Assembly: GCF_025061645.1 (NCBI RefSeq)
Contig: NZ_JANYMP010000050.1
Coordinates: 1 to 43,333 of the forward strand
From: Umezawaea endophytica
GTDB taxonomy: Bacteria > Actinomycetota > Actinomycetes > Mycobacteriales > Pseudonocardiaceae
Length of the DNA: 43,333 nucleotides
Reading direction: 5' to 3'
Shown: piece by piece, positions 15,380 through 24,026 of the stretch
Layout of the letters: every line of letters starts with the position of its first letter
Position numbering within the stretch: the first letter of the stretch is position 1
Notes under the pieces: model-generated
The model's input: only the letters and a program-made list of their open reading frames with translations
What the model was told of the DNA's origin: nothing
Databases searched by the model: none
Position numbers and translations under genes: made by a program

Positions 15380-16600
15380 TCAGGACGTTCGGGCGGAGAC
15401 CGTCATGATGCCCGTGCACATCTCGTCGCTGGTGCCGTCGCCCCACACCACGTAGCGCGGCGGCAGCTTGCTCAACTGCGGCAGCAGTTTGCGCAGCCCG
15501 GCGTCGTGCGTGCACGTCACCCGCAGCGTGTCCCCCGGATTGATGTCCACCGGCGACGGCAGCTTCACCAGCCGCTGGTTGTCGAAGTCGAACTGCGGCA
15601 CGTCCAGCACGACCTGGGCGTTCGGCTTGCCGGGGTTGAGCTCGACCTTGATGGCCCGCCCGAGCAGGTGCATGTGGCCGAAGCCGGCGAACAGCGTCAT
15701 CGGCGCGGGCACTTCGTGGTCGCAGGTCTGGGTGTTACCGGGCTTCGGCGCGCTCTGGCCGCACTCCTCCAACTGGCGGTCCGCGGTTTCGCCGACCTCC
15801 TCCCCGAACCGCTTCGTCACGTCCGCGATCGAGGTCGCCCGGTCGCAGAGCGGACCCGACTCGTCAGCGGTGCAGGGCAGTTCGGTCGGCGCGTCGAGCG
15901 GGAACGTGTCGAGCACACGGGTCTGCGGCGTGCCGTCGGTCAGCCGCAGCCGCACCGCGGAGCGGTCCGCCCCCGGCTTGCCGTCGGTCGTCAACAGGTT
16001 GTAGTGCATCTGGAGGACGATCAGGCTGCCCGGCTCCAGCTTGAAGCCCGCGTCCTGGGTGAACAGGGTCTCCGTGGCGCCCGGCGCCCAGGTGTCCACC
16101 CACGTCGCGCCAGGGGCGGCGTTCTCGTCCTCGCTCTCCACGTCGGCGCCGACCACGCCGGTCCCGCCGAAGCACTGCCAGCCGAGGCCGGGGATCTTCG
16201 CGTCCTGCGCGCGCACGAGGTCGGCGCCGCTCGGCGGCACCGCGTACACGATGGCGTGGTGCGCGAGGGTGACGTTCTCCGGCATGACCTGGGTCCCGGT
16301 CACGAACGCCGTCTTGGTCAGTCCCGGATCGATCACCTGGCACCGGTACTCGTCCGTGCCGCCGCCCTCCGGCGGCGCGGGCGTGTAGGCCTCAGCCATC
16401 TTCAGGTCGACGAACCGCTCGCCTGCGCGCAGCGGCTGCGGTGGAGCCGATGACTGGCCGGCGTGCGCGCTGTGCGAGCCGGACGCGGCGGGCGCCGCGG
16501 TGTTTCCGGCGTCCGATCCGCAGGCGACGACGGCGAACGCCGTCGCCAGCGCCGTGGTGGCCGCCCCGAACCTCCGAAGTGGACTATCAGGTTTCGTCAT
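15380..16600 (-). CDS. Copper type II monooxygenase-like lipoprotein (PHM/DBH fold)
   Basis: A 406-residue lipoprotein with a basic start, hydrophobic core and lipobox VVAC (Cys27), then a Ser/Ala/His-rich linker. The mature part has all the metal ligands expected of the peptidylglycine/dopamine beta-monooxygenase family, in order. CuH: His114-His115 in LAHHAIVY and His199 in LQMHYN. CuM: His309 and His311 in FGHMHLLGRAI and Met394 in DEMCTG. Several Cys (87, 143, 243, 252, 280, 293, 363, 395) could form disulfides. Family members hydroxylate C-H bonds with O2 and an external reductant (ascorbate in animals). The substrate here is unknown. The Rieske lipoprotein downstream could supply electrons; that is inference. 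Confidence 0.85.
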   Translation of the reverse strand: MTKPDSPLRRFGAATTALATAFAVVACGSDAGNTAAPAASGSHSAHAGQSSAPPQPLRAGERFVDLKMAEAYTPAPPEGGGTDEYRCQVIDPGLTKTAFVTGTQVMPENVTLAHHAIVYAVPPSGADLVRAQDAKIPGLGWQCFGGTGVVGADVESEDENAAPGATWVDTWAPGATETLFTQDAGFKLEPGSLIVLQMHYNLLTTDGKPGADRSAVRLRLTDGTPQTRVLDTFPLDAPTELPCTADESGPLCDRATSIADVTKRFGEEVGETADRQLEECGQSAPKPGNTQTCDHEVPAPMTLFAGFGHMHLLGRAIKVELNPGKPNAQVVLDVPQFDFDNQRLVKLPSPVDINPGDTLRVTCTHDAGLRKLLPQLSKLPPRYVVWGDGTSDEMCTGIMTVSARTS

Positions 16601-16908
16601 GACCTGAACGCTAGGCCCGTTTCCGTTCAGTTTCGTCGTGCCGCGGTCCCGATCCTCGGGAGGGGCGTAGTACCACGGTACTTCTCCCCGGAGCGCCGTT
16701 CGGCACCCGCAAGGACCCGACGTCCTGCTAATCCTGCCCGACGGCTGTGTCGCCCAGGCCTTGCCCACCGGGCAGCAATTCGACGCCACCACGCCGGCCA
16801 CCCTGGTCGGCCGACCGGCCTGAGCACCGCATTAATGGTCGTCTCAGATTCGCTCGGTAGGAAATCGGCGTCAGTCAAGCGACGCAACACCTATGTAGGA
16901 GGCTAGCG
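16601..16908. other. Divergent intergenic region with a possible coding remnant
   Basis: About 308 nt between the divergent monooxygenase and MMPL genes. Next to the monooxygenase start is an inverted repeat CTGAACG (16604-16610) / CGTTCAG (16624-16630). On the plus strand a frame ending at TGA 16821-16823 reads as plausible protein (VLLILPDGCVAQALPTG), like the tail of a lost gene, but I cannot assign it. The MMPL promoter follows at 16831-16863. Confidence 0.35.
16831..16863 (+). promoter_or_regulatory. Shared regulon promoter, copy 2 (before the MMPL transporter)
   Basis: ATTAAT (16831-16836), the same six bases GGTCGT, CTCAGATT (16843-16850), seven bases, then TAGGAA (16858-16863) as -10. 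Over 24 nt it matches copy 1 at 21 positions. The MMPL ATG lies 45 nt downstream. Confidence 0.65.
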
Positions 16909-19059
16909 ATGGCAGTCAACTCAGCGCCGTCCGGGAAAGCGCCGGGCGGTCGGTTGGCAGGCCGGTGGGTGCCGTGGTTGGTGATCGGCCTGTGGGTCGC
17001 GCTGTCGGTGTTCATGGTGCCGCTGAGCGGACTGTTGAGCTCGGTCACCACCGACAGCGCCGCGGACACCCTGCCTGCCAACGCCGAGTCCACCAAGGTA
17101 GCGGTGCTGGAGGACAGTCTCCCCGGCGGCGAGGACAACACGTTCGTCTTCGTCTACCACCGCGCGGGCGGCATCACCGCAGCCGACCGCGCGTCGGTCG
17201 AACGCCACTACGACACCCTTGCCAAGCGGTACCCGCCGAAGGTGGCGGCCCCGGCGGAGGAGGACGACGAGGGCCCGCAGACGAGACCCTCCACCGACGG
17301 CAAGGCGATGATGTTCACGCTCGACGTGAGCGCGACCTACGGCGCACCTGAGGCCATCGTCGGCCCGTTGCGCGACGCCGCGAAGGACCGCCCCGCGGGC
17401 CTGGACCTCGACGTGACCGGTCCGGCCGCGATCGACGGTGACATGGACGCCGTCTTCGACGGCATCGACCTACAGGTCTTCCTCACCACCGTCATCGTCG
17501 TCACGCTCCTGCTGATCTTCACCTACCGCAGCCCGGTGTTGTGGCTCATCCCGCTCGTGGCCGTGGGCGCGGCCGCACTGACCTCGATGGCGACCGTCTA
17601 CCTGCTCGTCAAGGGCTTCGGCATCGTGGTCAACGACCAGAACTCGGCGCTGCTGACGATCCTGGTCTTCGGCGTCGGCACGGACTACGCGCTGCTGCTC
17701 ATCGCTCGATACCGGGAAGCGTTGCACCACCACGAGAACGTCCGGGTCGCGATGGTCCACGCGCTGCGCGGCGCGGCGCCCGCCATCATCGCGTCCGCGG
17801 CCACCGTGATCGCAGGCCTGTTCTGCCTCCTCGTCGCGGACCTGAACAGCACCAGCGGTTTGGGCCCGATCGGCGCGGCGGGCATCCTGTGCGCGCTGGT
17901 GGCCATGCTGACGCTGTTCCCGGCGCTGCTGGTGGTGCTCGGCAGGCGGATCTTCTGGCCTGCCATCCCGCGGTTCAGCACGGTCGTCGTCGAGGAGAAG
18001 CCGGGGCTGTGGGTCCGGCTCGGCGCCGCCATCAGCCGCCGCCGATGGGTGGCGACGCTCAGCTCGCTCGCCGTCCTCGGCATTCTCGCCATCGGCCTGG
18101 CGGGCAACACCGGTGCCCTGCGGGAGCAGGACCAGTTCGTGTCCGCGCCGGAGTCGGTCACCGGCTTCACCGTTCTGCGCCAACACTTCCCGGAGCTCGG
18201 CGGCCAGCCGATGACGGTCTTCACGCGGCCCGCGTACCAGGAGAAGGTGCTCGCCGTCGTCAAGGGCACGCGCGGTGTGGCCGAGGCCATGCCCGGCCAG
18301 ACCAGCGGTGGCTGGGTCGACATCTCCGTGTTCCCAACGGACGCGCCGGACACCGTCGCGGAGTACGACACGATCAAGCGGGTGCGCACCGCCGTGCACG
18401 CGGTGAACGGGGCGGAGGCGATCGTCGGCGGGCCGAGTGCGGAGAACCTCGACACCGAGGAGACCACCACCCGCGACGAGAAGCTGGTGATCCCGCTGGT
18501 GCTCGCCGTCGTCCTGCTCGTCCTCGGGCTGCTGCTCCGAGCGATCGTCGCCCCGCTGATCCTGATGGCCACCGTGATCGTCTCGTTCGCGGCGGCCTTC
18601 GGCGGCAGCGTGTTCGTCTTCGACACGATCCTCGGGTTCAAGGGCATCGACTACTCGGTGCCACTGCTGGCTTTCCTGTTCCTGGTGGCACTCGGCGTCG
18701 ACTACAACATCTTCCTGGTCAGCCGAGCCCGCGAGGAAACCGTGCGCCTGGGCACCAGGCGCGGCATGCTCAAAGCCCTCTCCGCCACCGGTGGCGTCAT
18801 CACCTCGGCAGGTCTGGTCCTGGCGGCCACCTTCGCGGTCCTCGCCACGCTCCCGCTGGTGATGCTGATCGAGGTCGGGTTCCTGGTCGCCTTCGGCGTG
18901 CTGCTCGACGCCCTGCTGGTGCGGTCGATCCTGGTGCCCGCCCTCACCCTGCTGATCGGCAGGCGGATGTGGTGGCCGAGCAGGCCGTCCCGACCGGTGG
19001 AGCTGCCGGACGGCGAACGGTCGCTTGTGGACGATAAGGAGCCCGCGCTGCAACGGTGA
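16909..19059 (+). CDS. MMPL-family (RND) transporter
   Basis: A 716-residue two-half MMPL protein. The proton-relay motifs are GTDYALLLIARYREAL (about residue 258) and GVDYNIFLVSRAREE (about 596), each following a hydrophobic helix. The two extracytoplasmic loops lie at about 47-185 and 395-520; the first carries an acidic insertion (EEDDEG). GGAGG lies 7 nt before the ATG. Its promoter carries the motif shared with the adjacent MprAB-like system, so that system probably controls it. It is divergent from the copper-monooxygenase/Rieske pair and followed by a strong terminator. The cargo is not evident; lipid or stress-related export is typical of the family. Confidence 0.93.
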   Translation: MAVNSAPSGKAPGGRLAGRWVPWLVIGLWVALSVFMVPLSGLLSSVTTDSAADTLPANAESTKVAVLEDSLPGGEDNTFVFVYHRAGGITAADRASVERHYDTLAKRYPPKVAAPAEEDDEGPQTRPSTDGKAMMFTLDVSATYGAPEAIVGPLRDAAKDRPAGLDLDVTGPAAIDGDMDAVFDGIDLQVFLTTVIVVTLLLIFTYRSPVLWLIPLVAVGAAALTSMATVYLLVKGFGIVVNDQNSALLTILVFGVGTDYALLLIARYREALHHHENVRVAMVHALRGAAPAIIASAATVIAGLFCLLVADLNSTSGLGPIGAAGILCALVAMLTLFPALLVVLGRRIFWPAIPRFSTVVVEEKPGLWVRLGAAISRRRWVATLSSLAVLGILAIGLAGNTGALREQDQFVSAPESVTGFTVLRQHFPELGGQPMTVFTRPAYQEKVLAVVKGTRGVAEAMPGQTSGGWVDISVFPTDAPDTVAEYDTIKRVRTAVHAVNGAEAIVGGPSAENLDTEETTTRDEKLVIPLVLAVVLLVLGLLLRAIVAPLILMATVIVSFAAAFGGSVFVFDTILGFKGIDYSVPLLAFLFLVALGVDYNIFLVSRAREETVRLGTRRGMLKALSATGGVITSAGLVLAATFAVLATLPLVMLIEVGFLVAFGVLLDALLVRSILVPALTLLIGRRMWWPSRPSRPVELPDGERSLVDDKEPALQR

Positions 19060-19076
19060 GCGCGGCAGCTTGAACG

Positions 19077-19116
19077 AGATCCGGGACGGGGACCCAACCC
19101 CCGTCCCGGATCTTTT
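19077..19116 (+). terminator. Rho-independent terminator of the MMPL gene
   Basis: A perfect 15-bp stem (19077-19091 with 19099-19113) around a 7-nt loop, running into a short T tract. It is placed between the MMPL stop and the convergent histidine kinase stop and is the strongest terminator in the window. Confidence 0.92.
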
Positions 19117-19138
19117 CATTGGCCCGACGGTCCTCTGG

Positions 19139-20590
19139 TCATGCGCCGTGCGGCCGGGGCGCGGTGTCGTCCTTGGCGGTGAGCCGCGCGATCGGGGCTA
19201 CCGGAAGGTCGACCCGGAGCAGCGCGCCACCGCGTGAGGAGCGGCCGACGGCGGCCCGGCCACCGTGGGCGTCGACGACCCGCTGCACGATCGACAGCCC
19301 CAGACCGGATCCCGGCATCGCCCTGGCGCTGTCGGCGCGGTAGAACCGGTCGAACACCCGCGGTGCGTCGGCGGCGTCGATGCCCGGCCCGGCGTCGTCG
19401 ACCTCGAGCACCGCCGACGTGCCCTGGACGCGGAGCCGGACCTGGACCGGCTGGCCCGCGGGGGACCACTTGCCCGCGTTGTCGATGAGGTTGAGCACCG
19501 CCCGTTGGAGAGCGGCGGGACGCCCGCTCACCCACACGGAGGTCACGTCGAGCGCGACCCGGAGTTCGGGCGCGCGGGAACGCGCCTGGGTCGCGGCGGC
19601 CACCACCACGTCGGCGAAGTCGAGCAGTTCGGTGTTCTCGTCGCTGACGTCACCGCGCGCCAGGTCGGTCAGCTCGGCGGCGAGGGTGCTCAACTCGGCT
19701 ACCTGGGCGCCGAGGTCGTTGAGCAGCCGGGTCCGGCTCTCCGCGGGCAGCGCGCTGTCCATGGCACCTCGCCGGTCGAGCCGGATCAGCAACTCGATGT
19801 TGAGGCGCAGGCTGGTGAGCGGGGTCTTGAGCTCGTGGGCGGCGTCCTCGGCGAGCAGCCGCTGGGCCAACCGGGAGTCCCGGAGCGCGGCGAGCATGTC
19901 GTTGATCGACCGGGTCAGCCGCCGGATCTCCCCACCGCCCTCATCCGGGATGTCGGCGTCGAGATCACGGGTCTCCGCGACGCGGACCGCGGCGGCGGTC
20001 AGCCGGTCGATCGGTGCCAGCCCGGTCCGCGCCACGGCCCGCCCGACGAAGCCGCCGCTGACCACGCAGAGCAGCCCGATCAGCAGCATGCCGAACCCGA
20101 ACTCGTTGATCGGGCTGTCGTCGGCGGCGCGAGCCACCTGGACCGCGCCGTCGCCCGCCCGCAGCGTGTAGACGAGGTAGCCGTCGTCGTCGCTGTCGCG
20201 CGACTCCATCAGGTCGGCCGACGCGCCCCGCACCACGAGCCCGGCTTGCTCGCTGACCGGGGGCAGCGCGGGTTGGCCGTCCGGCGTCCGCATCGAGCCG
20301 TCGGACAGGACGACCCGCATCAGCCTGCCGGATCCGGGGTACGGCGGTAGCTGGACCTGCGCCAGACCGGCGCGCTCCGCGTTCGCCGCCAGGACGCGGG
20401 AGTCGGAGCGCAACTGGTCCTCCGTGGCGCTCCTCAGCTCCACCTCCAGCAGTTCGCTGGCCACCTGGAAGGCCAGGAACACGCTCGCCGCGATGGCCGT
20501 CGCCGCGATCACCGTCAGCCTGGTCCGCAGGGACCGCAGGCGCCACCACCGGGCCAGCCTGCGCGGGCCCCGGACGGCGTGCCTGCTCAC
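19139..20590 (-). CDS. Sensor histidine kinase, HAMP-HisKA type (MprB-like)
   Basis: A 483-residue classical kinase. Transmembrane helix 1 is at about 22-45, an extracytoplasmic sensor at about 46-165, helix 2 at about 167-188, and a HAMP domain follows. The phospho-acceptor box is [16 protein letters not shown], the N box [12 protein letters not shown], the G boxes DDAGPGID and GSGLGLSIV. The organisation resembles the mycobacterial MprB envelope-stress kinase; the name is by resemblance only. Its ATG overlaps the TGA of the upstream response regulator (ATGA), so both come from one transcript. The sensed signal is unknown, but an envelope role fits the neighbouring MMPL and lipoprotein genes. 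Confidence 0.93.
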   Translation of the reverse strand: MSRHAVRGPRRLARWWRLRSLRTRLTVIAATAIAASVFLAFQVASELLEVELRSATEDQLRSDSRVLAANAERAGLAQVQLPPYPGSGRLMRVVLSDGSMRTPDGQPALPPVSEQAGLVVRGASADLMESRDSDDDGYLVYTLRAGDGAVQVARAADDSPINEFGFGMLLIGLLCVVSGGFVGRAVARTGLAPIDRLTAAAVRVAETRDLDADIPDEGGGEIRRLTRSINDMLAALRDSRLAQRLLAEDAAHELKTPLTSLRLNIELLIRLDRRGAMDSALPAESRTRLLNDLGAQVAELSTLAAELTDLARGDVSDENTELLDFADVVVAAATQARSRAPELRVALDVTSVWVSGRPAALQRAVLNLIDNAGKWSPAGQPVQVRLRVQGTSAVLEVDDAGPGIDAADAPRVFDRFYRADSARAMPGSGLGLSIVQRVVDAHGGRAAVGRSSRGGALLRVDLPVAPIARLTAKDDTAPRPHGA

Positions 20591-21270
20591 GGAGGAGTCT
20601 CCCGCAACGTGTACCCCAAGCCGCGCAGCGTGTAGATCAATCTCGGTTCACCCTCGGCCTCCATCTTGCGGCGCAGGTAGCTCACGTACACCTGGAGGTT
20701 GTTGGCGGTGACGCTCATGTCGAAGCCCCAGATCGCCTCGAACAGCGCGGCTCGGGTCAACACGCGGGTCGCGTTGCTCACGAGGACCTCCAGCAGCGAG
20801 AACTCGGTCCGGGTCAGGCGGAGCGGCCGCCCGCCCCGCCACGCCTCGAACCTGTCGGGATCGACCCGGACGTCGGCGAACGTCAGGACCTGCGACTCGT
20901 CGTCTTCCGGCACCCGGCGGCGCAGCAGGGCCCGGACCCTGGCCAGCAGCTCCTCGATGGCGAACGGCTTGGGCAGGTAGTCGTCGGCGCCCGCGTCCAA
21001 CCCAGCGACCCGGTCGGAGACCTGGTCACGGGCGGTCAGCATCAACACCGGCAGATCCCGCCCAGCCGCCCGCAACCGCCGGCAGGTCTCCAACCCGCCG
21101 AGGCGGGGCATCGTGACGTCCAGGATCAGCAGATCCGGCGCGTCACCACCGACCCCGTCGAGCACGGCGAGACCGTTGGCGACGCTGCTGGTGTCGTAAC
21201 CCTCCACCTGGAGCACCCGCTCCAGCGACTCACGGATGGCCGCCTCGTCATCCGCGATCATGATCCGCAC
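20587..21270 (-). CDS. OmpR-family response regulator (MprA-like)
   Basis: A 227-residue regulator. The receiver domain has the acidic pair in IADDEAA, the phospho-acceptor Asp in [13 protein letters not shown] and the Lys in [11 protein letters not shown]. The C-terminal winged helix runs from about 130, with [13 protein letters not shown], the recognition helix near [17 protein letters not shown] and the wing [11 protein letters not shown]. It is the first gene of the operon with the kinase. Its own promoter (21303-21335) carries the motif seen also before the MMPL and NarL genes, so autoregulation and control of a small local regulon are the simplest reading. Direct binding is inferred. 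Confidence 0.93.
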   Translation of the reverse strand: MRIMIADDEAAIRESLERVLQVEGYDTSSVANGLAVLDGVGGDAPDLLILDVTMPRLGGLETCRRLRAAGRDLPVLMLTARDQVSDRVAGLDAGADDYLPKPFAIEELLARVRALLRRRVPEDDESQVLTFADVRVDPDRFEAWRGGRPLRLTRTEFSLLEVLVSNATRVLTRAALFEAIWGFDMSVTANNLQVYVSYLRRKMEAEGEPRLIYTLRGLGYTLRETPP

Positions 21271-21302
21271 TCCCGCTCCCTCCGGTCGGCACTTTGCCGC
21301 TC

Positions 21303-21335
21303 ATCGTCCCCGACCAACCTGAGGGCAGGGTTAAA
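21303..21335 (-). promoter_or_regulatory. Shared regulon promoter, copy 3 (before the OmpR-type regulator)
   Basis: On the minus strand: TTTAAC (21335-21330), six bases, CTCAGGTT (21323-21316), seven bases, GACGAT (21308-21303) as -10. The spacing is identical to copies 1 and 2. The regulator's ATG is 32 nt further on, behind a GGAGGG ribosome binding site. Confidence 0.65.
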
Positions 21336-21419
21336 GCGGATTTTGTCCGAATAACGTCCGGGCAGGTCGGATGCGATCAGTGACACACGGGCGGCGGCTT
21401 CGACGGGGCCGGAGGCTCA

Positions 21420-21764
21420 TCAGCCCCGATCGATCACGACGTCCTCCTCGCAGACCATCTGCTGGACCGATGTGAGGTCGATGAAGTTCTCGTGGTCCGG
21501 GTCGACGAGCTTCAGGAAGTTGTCGCTGGAGAAGAGGGCTTCGAGGTCGGCCGTGGTGTCGAACCACGCCTCGACGATCGAGTCGAACTCCGAACCGGGA
21601 TACCGGGGCGTCGGCACCGGGTAGGACACGACGAACCGGCGGAGGTGCCGCTCCACCTCCGGGATCGACATCAGCAGCGGCCGGTGCTTGTTCTTCTGGT
21701 AGTCGACGAACTCGTCGTGGGTCATGTGCTTGGCGCGCTTGAGCGCGAGAATCATCTTGATCAT
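21420..21764 (-). CDS. EthD-like / dimeric alpha-beta barrel protein
   Basis: A 114-residue protein with the EthD pattern: beta-strand KMILALKR, then MTHDEFVDYQKNKHRPL (HxxF...H) and a second half with ...DSIVEAWFDT... and ...SSDNFLKLVDPDHENFID. EthD-type proteins are small dimeric barrels associated with breakdown of xenobiotics or polyketides, some with catalytic and some with carrier roles. GGAGGA precedes the ATG at 21764 by 8 nt; the longer frame upstream is not conserved in character. The gene is divergent from an XRE/MmyB-type regulator with a 13-bp palindrome between them, so it is the likely regulatory target. Confidence 0.8.
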   Translation of the reverse strand: MIKMILALKRAKHMTHDEFVDYQKNKHRPLLMSIPEVERHLRRFVVSYPVPTPRYPGSEFDSIVEAWFDTTADLEALFSSDNFLKLVDPDHENFIDLTSVQQMVCEEDVVIDRG

Positions 21765-21850
21765 GGTTTGGGTCCTCCGCGGGATCGGTGCTGTCGCACG
21801 TGGTCGACTTTGCCGGGCTCTCCCGCAGGTGCCCAGAGTCCCTCGATGCT

Positions 21851-21863
21851 GTGGTCGGACCAC
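21851..21863. promoter_or_regulatory. 13-bp palindrome between EthD-like and XRE genes
   Basis: GTGGTC-G-GACCAC is a perfect inverted repeat in the 137-nt divergent region. It is a candidate operator for the XRE/MmyB-type regulator encoded immediately to the right. Confidence 0.45.
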
Positions 21864-21901
21864 CAGGCTGGACCTGGTCGGTTCGTGGGATGGTGATCGG
21901 C

Positions 21902-22777
21902 ATGGCGAACGTGCGATCGCGCGAACTCGGCGCCTACCTGCGCGCGCGGCGCGACCGCCTCTCGCCGGAGGACGTGGGCCTGCCCGGCGGTGGCGGCAGG
22001 CGACGGGTCAAAGGACTGCGCCGGGAGGAGGTGGCGGTTCTGGCGAACGTCGGTTGCACCTGGTACACGTGGCTGGAGCAGGGGCGCGATGTCCAGCCGA
22101 GCCTCGAGGTCCTCCTCGGCATCGCCGACGCCCTGCGGCTGTCGAGGGACGAGCGACGTCATCTGCTGCTGCTCGGCGGGCATCCCGGCACCGAACGGGT
22201 ACCCGCCTACGAGAGGGTCGACGGCCTGGTGCAGGGGCTGCTGGACCAGCTCGCTCCGTGTCCGGCGGTCGTGTTGACACCCTGGTTCGGGTCAGTGGCC
22301 TACAACGCGCCGTTCCGGTTCATGATCGACGACCTCGAGTCGATACCCGAGACGGACCGCAACTGCGCGTACCTGAACTTCACCCACCCCGACTGGATCG
22401 CCGGGCATGCCGACCACGAGCAGGAGTGCGCCGCGATCGTGGCCGCACTCCGTGCGGGCCAAGGCGAGTCGGTGACCGATCCCGCCTGGAAACCTCTGCT
22501 GGCTCGGCTCCGGGCCGATTCACCGCTGTTCGCGCGCCTCTGGGGTCAGGCGGACGTGGTCACCGACTCCCAGAAGGCCAAGCGCGTCCTGTCCCGGCAC
22601 GTCGGCAGGCTGGCTCTGCGCCCGATCACGATGCTGCTCCAGGAGAACCCGCACATCCGGGTGGTCGTCTACCAGCCCGACGACCACATCACCCGTGAGC
22701 GGCTGGAAGAACTCACCCGGCGGATCACCGCCGGTCACATCGACGGGCCGGCAAAGGTGCGACGCCTGCGCCGATGA
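21902..22777 (+). CDS. XRE-family regulator with MmyB-like ligand-binding domain
   Basis: A 291-residue regulator. An N-terminal helix-turn-helix (about 1-75) starts with the stretch RELGAYLRARRDRLSPEDVGL, followed by KGLRREEVAVLANVGCTWYTWLEQGR and PSLEVLLGIADALRLS. A C-terminal MmyB-like domain (about 100-265) contains AVVLTPWFGSVAYNAPFR and RNCAYLNFTHPDWI; the domain is thought to bind fatty-acid-like ligands. This family commonly represses an adjacent divergent oxidoreductase-type gene. Here the divergent gene is EthD-like. ATG 21902 is preferred; an in-frame ATG at 21890 is an alternative. Confidence 0.9.
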   Translation: MANVRSRELGAYLRARRDRLSPEDVGLPGGGGRRRVKGLRREEVAVLANVGCTWYTWLEQGRDVQPSLEVLLGIADALRLSRDERRHLLLLGGHPGTERVPAYERVDGLVQGLLDQLAPCPAVVLTPWFGSVAYNAPFRFMIDDLESIPETDRNCAYLNFTHPDWIAGHADHEQECAAIVAALRAGQGESVTDPAWKPLLARLRADSPLFARLWGQADVVTDSQKAKRVLSRHVGRLALRPITMLLQENPHIRVVVYQPDDHITRERLEELTRRITAGHIDGPAKVRRLRR

Positions 22778-22844
22778 GGAAGCGCGGTTCGCGGACGGTC
22801 GAGGAACCCAGGTGCCTGCTTCGCGATGGTGTGTTCCGTGTTGC

Positions 22845-23855
22845 TCAAGACCGGTCCCGTTGTCGTACCGCGGGTTCGAGCAGCGCCAGTGTCCGCTGCC
22901 CCGCGTCGAGTGCGACGCGGATGCCGACCGGCATCGGCAGGTTCGGGCCCGCGTGGCCGAACTCGACGTTGCCCAGGACCGGGATGTCGCGGTCGCCGAG
23001 GACGTCGAGGACGATCTCGGCGAGGCTCGGGGACGCGTCGGGCGTCTCGAGTCCGTCGATCGCGTGGGGAACGCCCACGACCATCCCGGAGATCCGATCG
23101 AGGATGCCGCAGTGCCGCAACACGTGCAGGTAGCTCCACACGTAGGCCGCCAGGCCGCCCATCTCCTCCCAGAACAGCACCGCGCCGTCGAACCGTTCGA
23201 GCGGGAGCGCGTAGGGCGTTGCCTGTGCCAGCACGATGCGGTTGATCACGCCGCCGAGCAGCGGGCCTTCGGCACGGCCCGCGCGCCAGCACTCCCACGA
23301 CGGGCTGGCGGGCAGCGCGCCGATCGCCTCGGTGTCGGTCAGCAGCCTGGAGTAGAGCTCCTCGAGTTCCGCTCGACGTGCTGCGGGCGCGGTTTGCCAG
23401 TGCCCGCCGAGTCCGGGAGTGGCCAGGTCGGCGTGGAACCCGACCAGGCCCGTGCGCGCGTGGAGCACCAGGTGCAGCAGCGAGATGTCGCTGTAGCCGA
23501 GGATCGGCTTGGGGTCGGCGGCGACGGCGTCGAAGTCGATCAGGTCCAGGTAGCCGAGCACCGTCTGGCCGCCGTCGTGCGCGATGATCGCGCGCACCTC
23601 GGGGTCGCGCAGCAGGGAGTTGAACTCCTGGGCGATCTCCGCAGGCGTGGCAGCGCTCCACCAGCGGTGCCACCCCGCCTCGAGCAGCGGTGCCCGACGC
23701 ACACGGAAACCCATCCGCTCCAGCACGAGTACGGCTTGTTCGAGGTCGGGTTCGTAGGCGGCGTGTAGCGGCCCGGACAGTGATGCGATGACGACGAGGT
23801 CCCCCGGCGTGAGTGCGCGAGGTCGAAGCAGCTCTGGTCCTGCGGAACCGGTCAT
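22845..23855 (-). CDS. S66-family LD-carboxypeptidase / MccF-like serine peptidase
   Basis: A 336-residue S66 peptidase. The nucleophile elbow is in PILGYSDISLLHL (Ser near 122), the oxyanion region AHDGGQTVLGYLDLIDFD, the Glu of the triad in FWEEMGG and the His in NVEFGHAGPN. The family includes cytoplasmic LD-carboxypeptidases that trim peptidoglycan tetrapeptides and MccF enzymes that give self-immunity to microcin C by cleaving an amide bond. Sequence alone does not separate these roles, and no antibiotic gene cluster is adjacent. It is convergent with the XRE gene on its left and divergent from the DUF72 gene on its right. Confidence 0.88.
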   Translation of the reverse strand: MTGSAGPELLRPRALTPGDLVVIASLSGPLHAAYEPDLEQAVLVLERMGFRVRRAPLLEAGWHRWWSAATPAEIAQEFNSLLRDPEVRAIIAHDGGQTVLGYLDLIDFDAVAADPKPILGYSDISLLHLVLHARTGLVGFHADLATPGLGGHWQTAPAARRAELEELYSRLLTDTEAIGALPASPSWECWRAGRAEGPLLGGVINRIVLAQATPYALPLERFDGAVLFWEEMGGLAAYVWSYLHVLRHCGILDRISGMVVGVPHAIDGLETPDASPSLAEIVLDVLGDRDIPVLGNVEFGHAGPNLPMPVGIRVALDAGQRTLALLEPAVRQRDRS

Positions 23856-24026
23856 CGGCGCAGTGTTCCCGGCACCTGCGACCGTGCGCGACGCATTTGC
23901 CGATCGACCGACCGGCAGCCGCGGATGTCGATGCGCGCGGTCGGCGGCAAGGGGGACGGTCGGCTACCTTCGTTCCGCCGAACTGGCGACAAACCGTTTC
24001 ACTCACGAGCGATGGGAGCTGACGGA

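Noticed and set aside
22845-23855. Microcin C self-immunity gene (MccF) implying a nucleotide-peptide antibiotic cluster
   Set aside because: No maturation (MccB-like) or export gene is nearby; S66 LD-carboxypeptidases look the same at this level.
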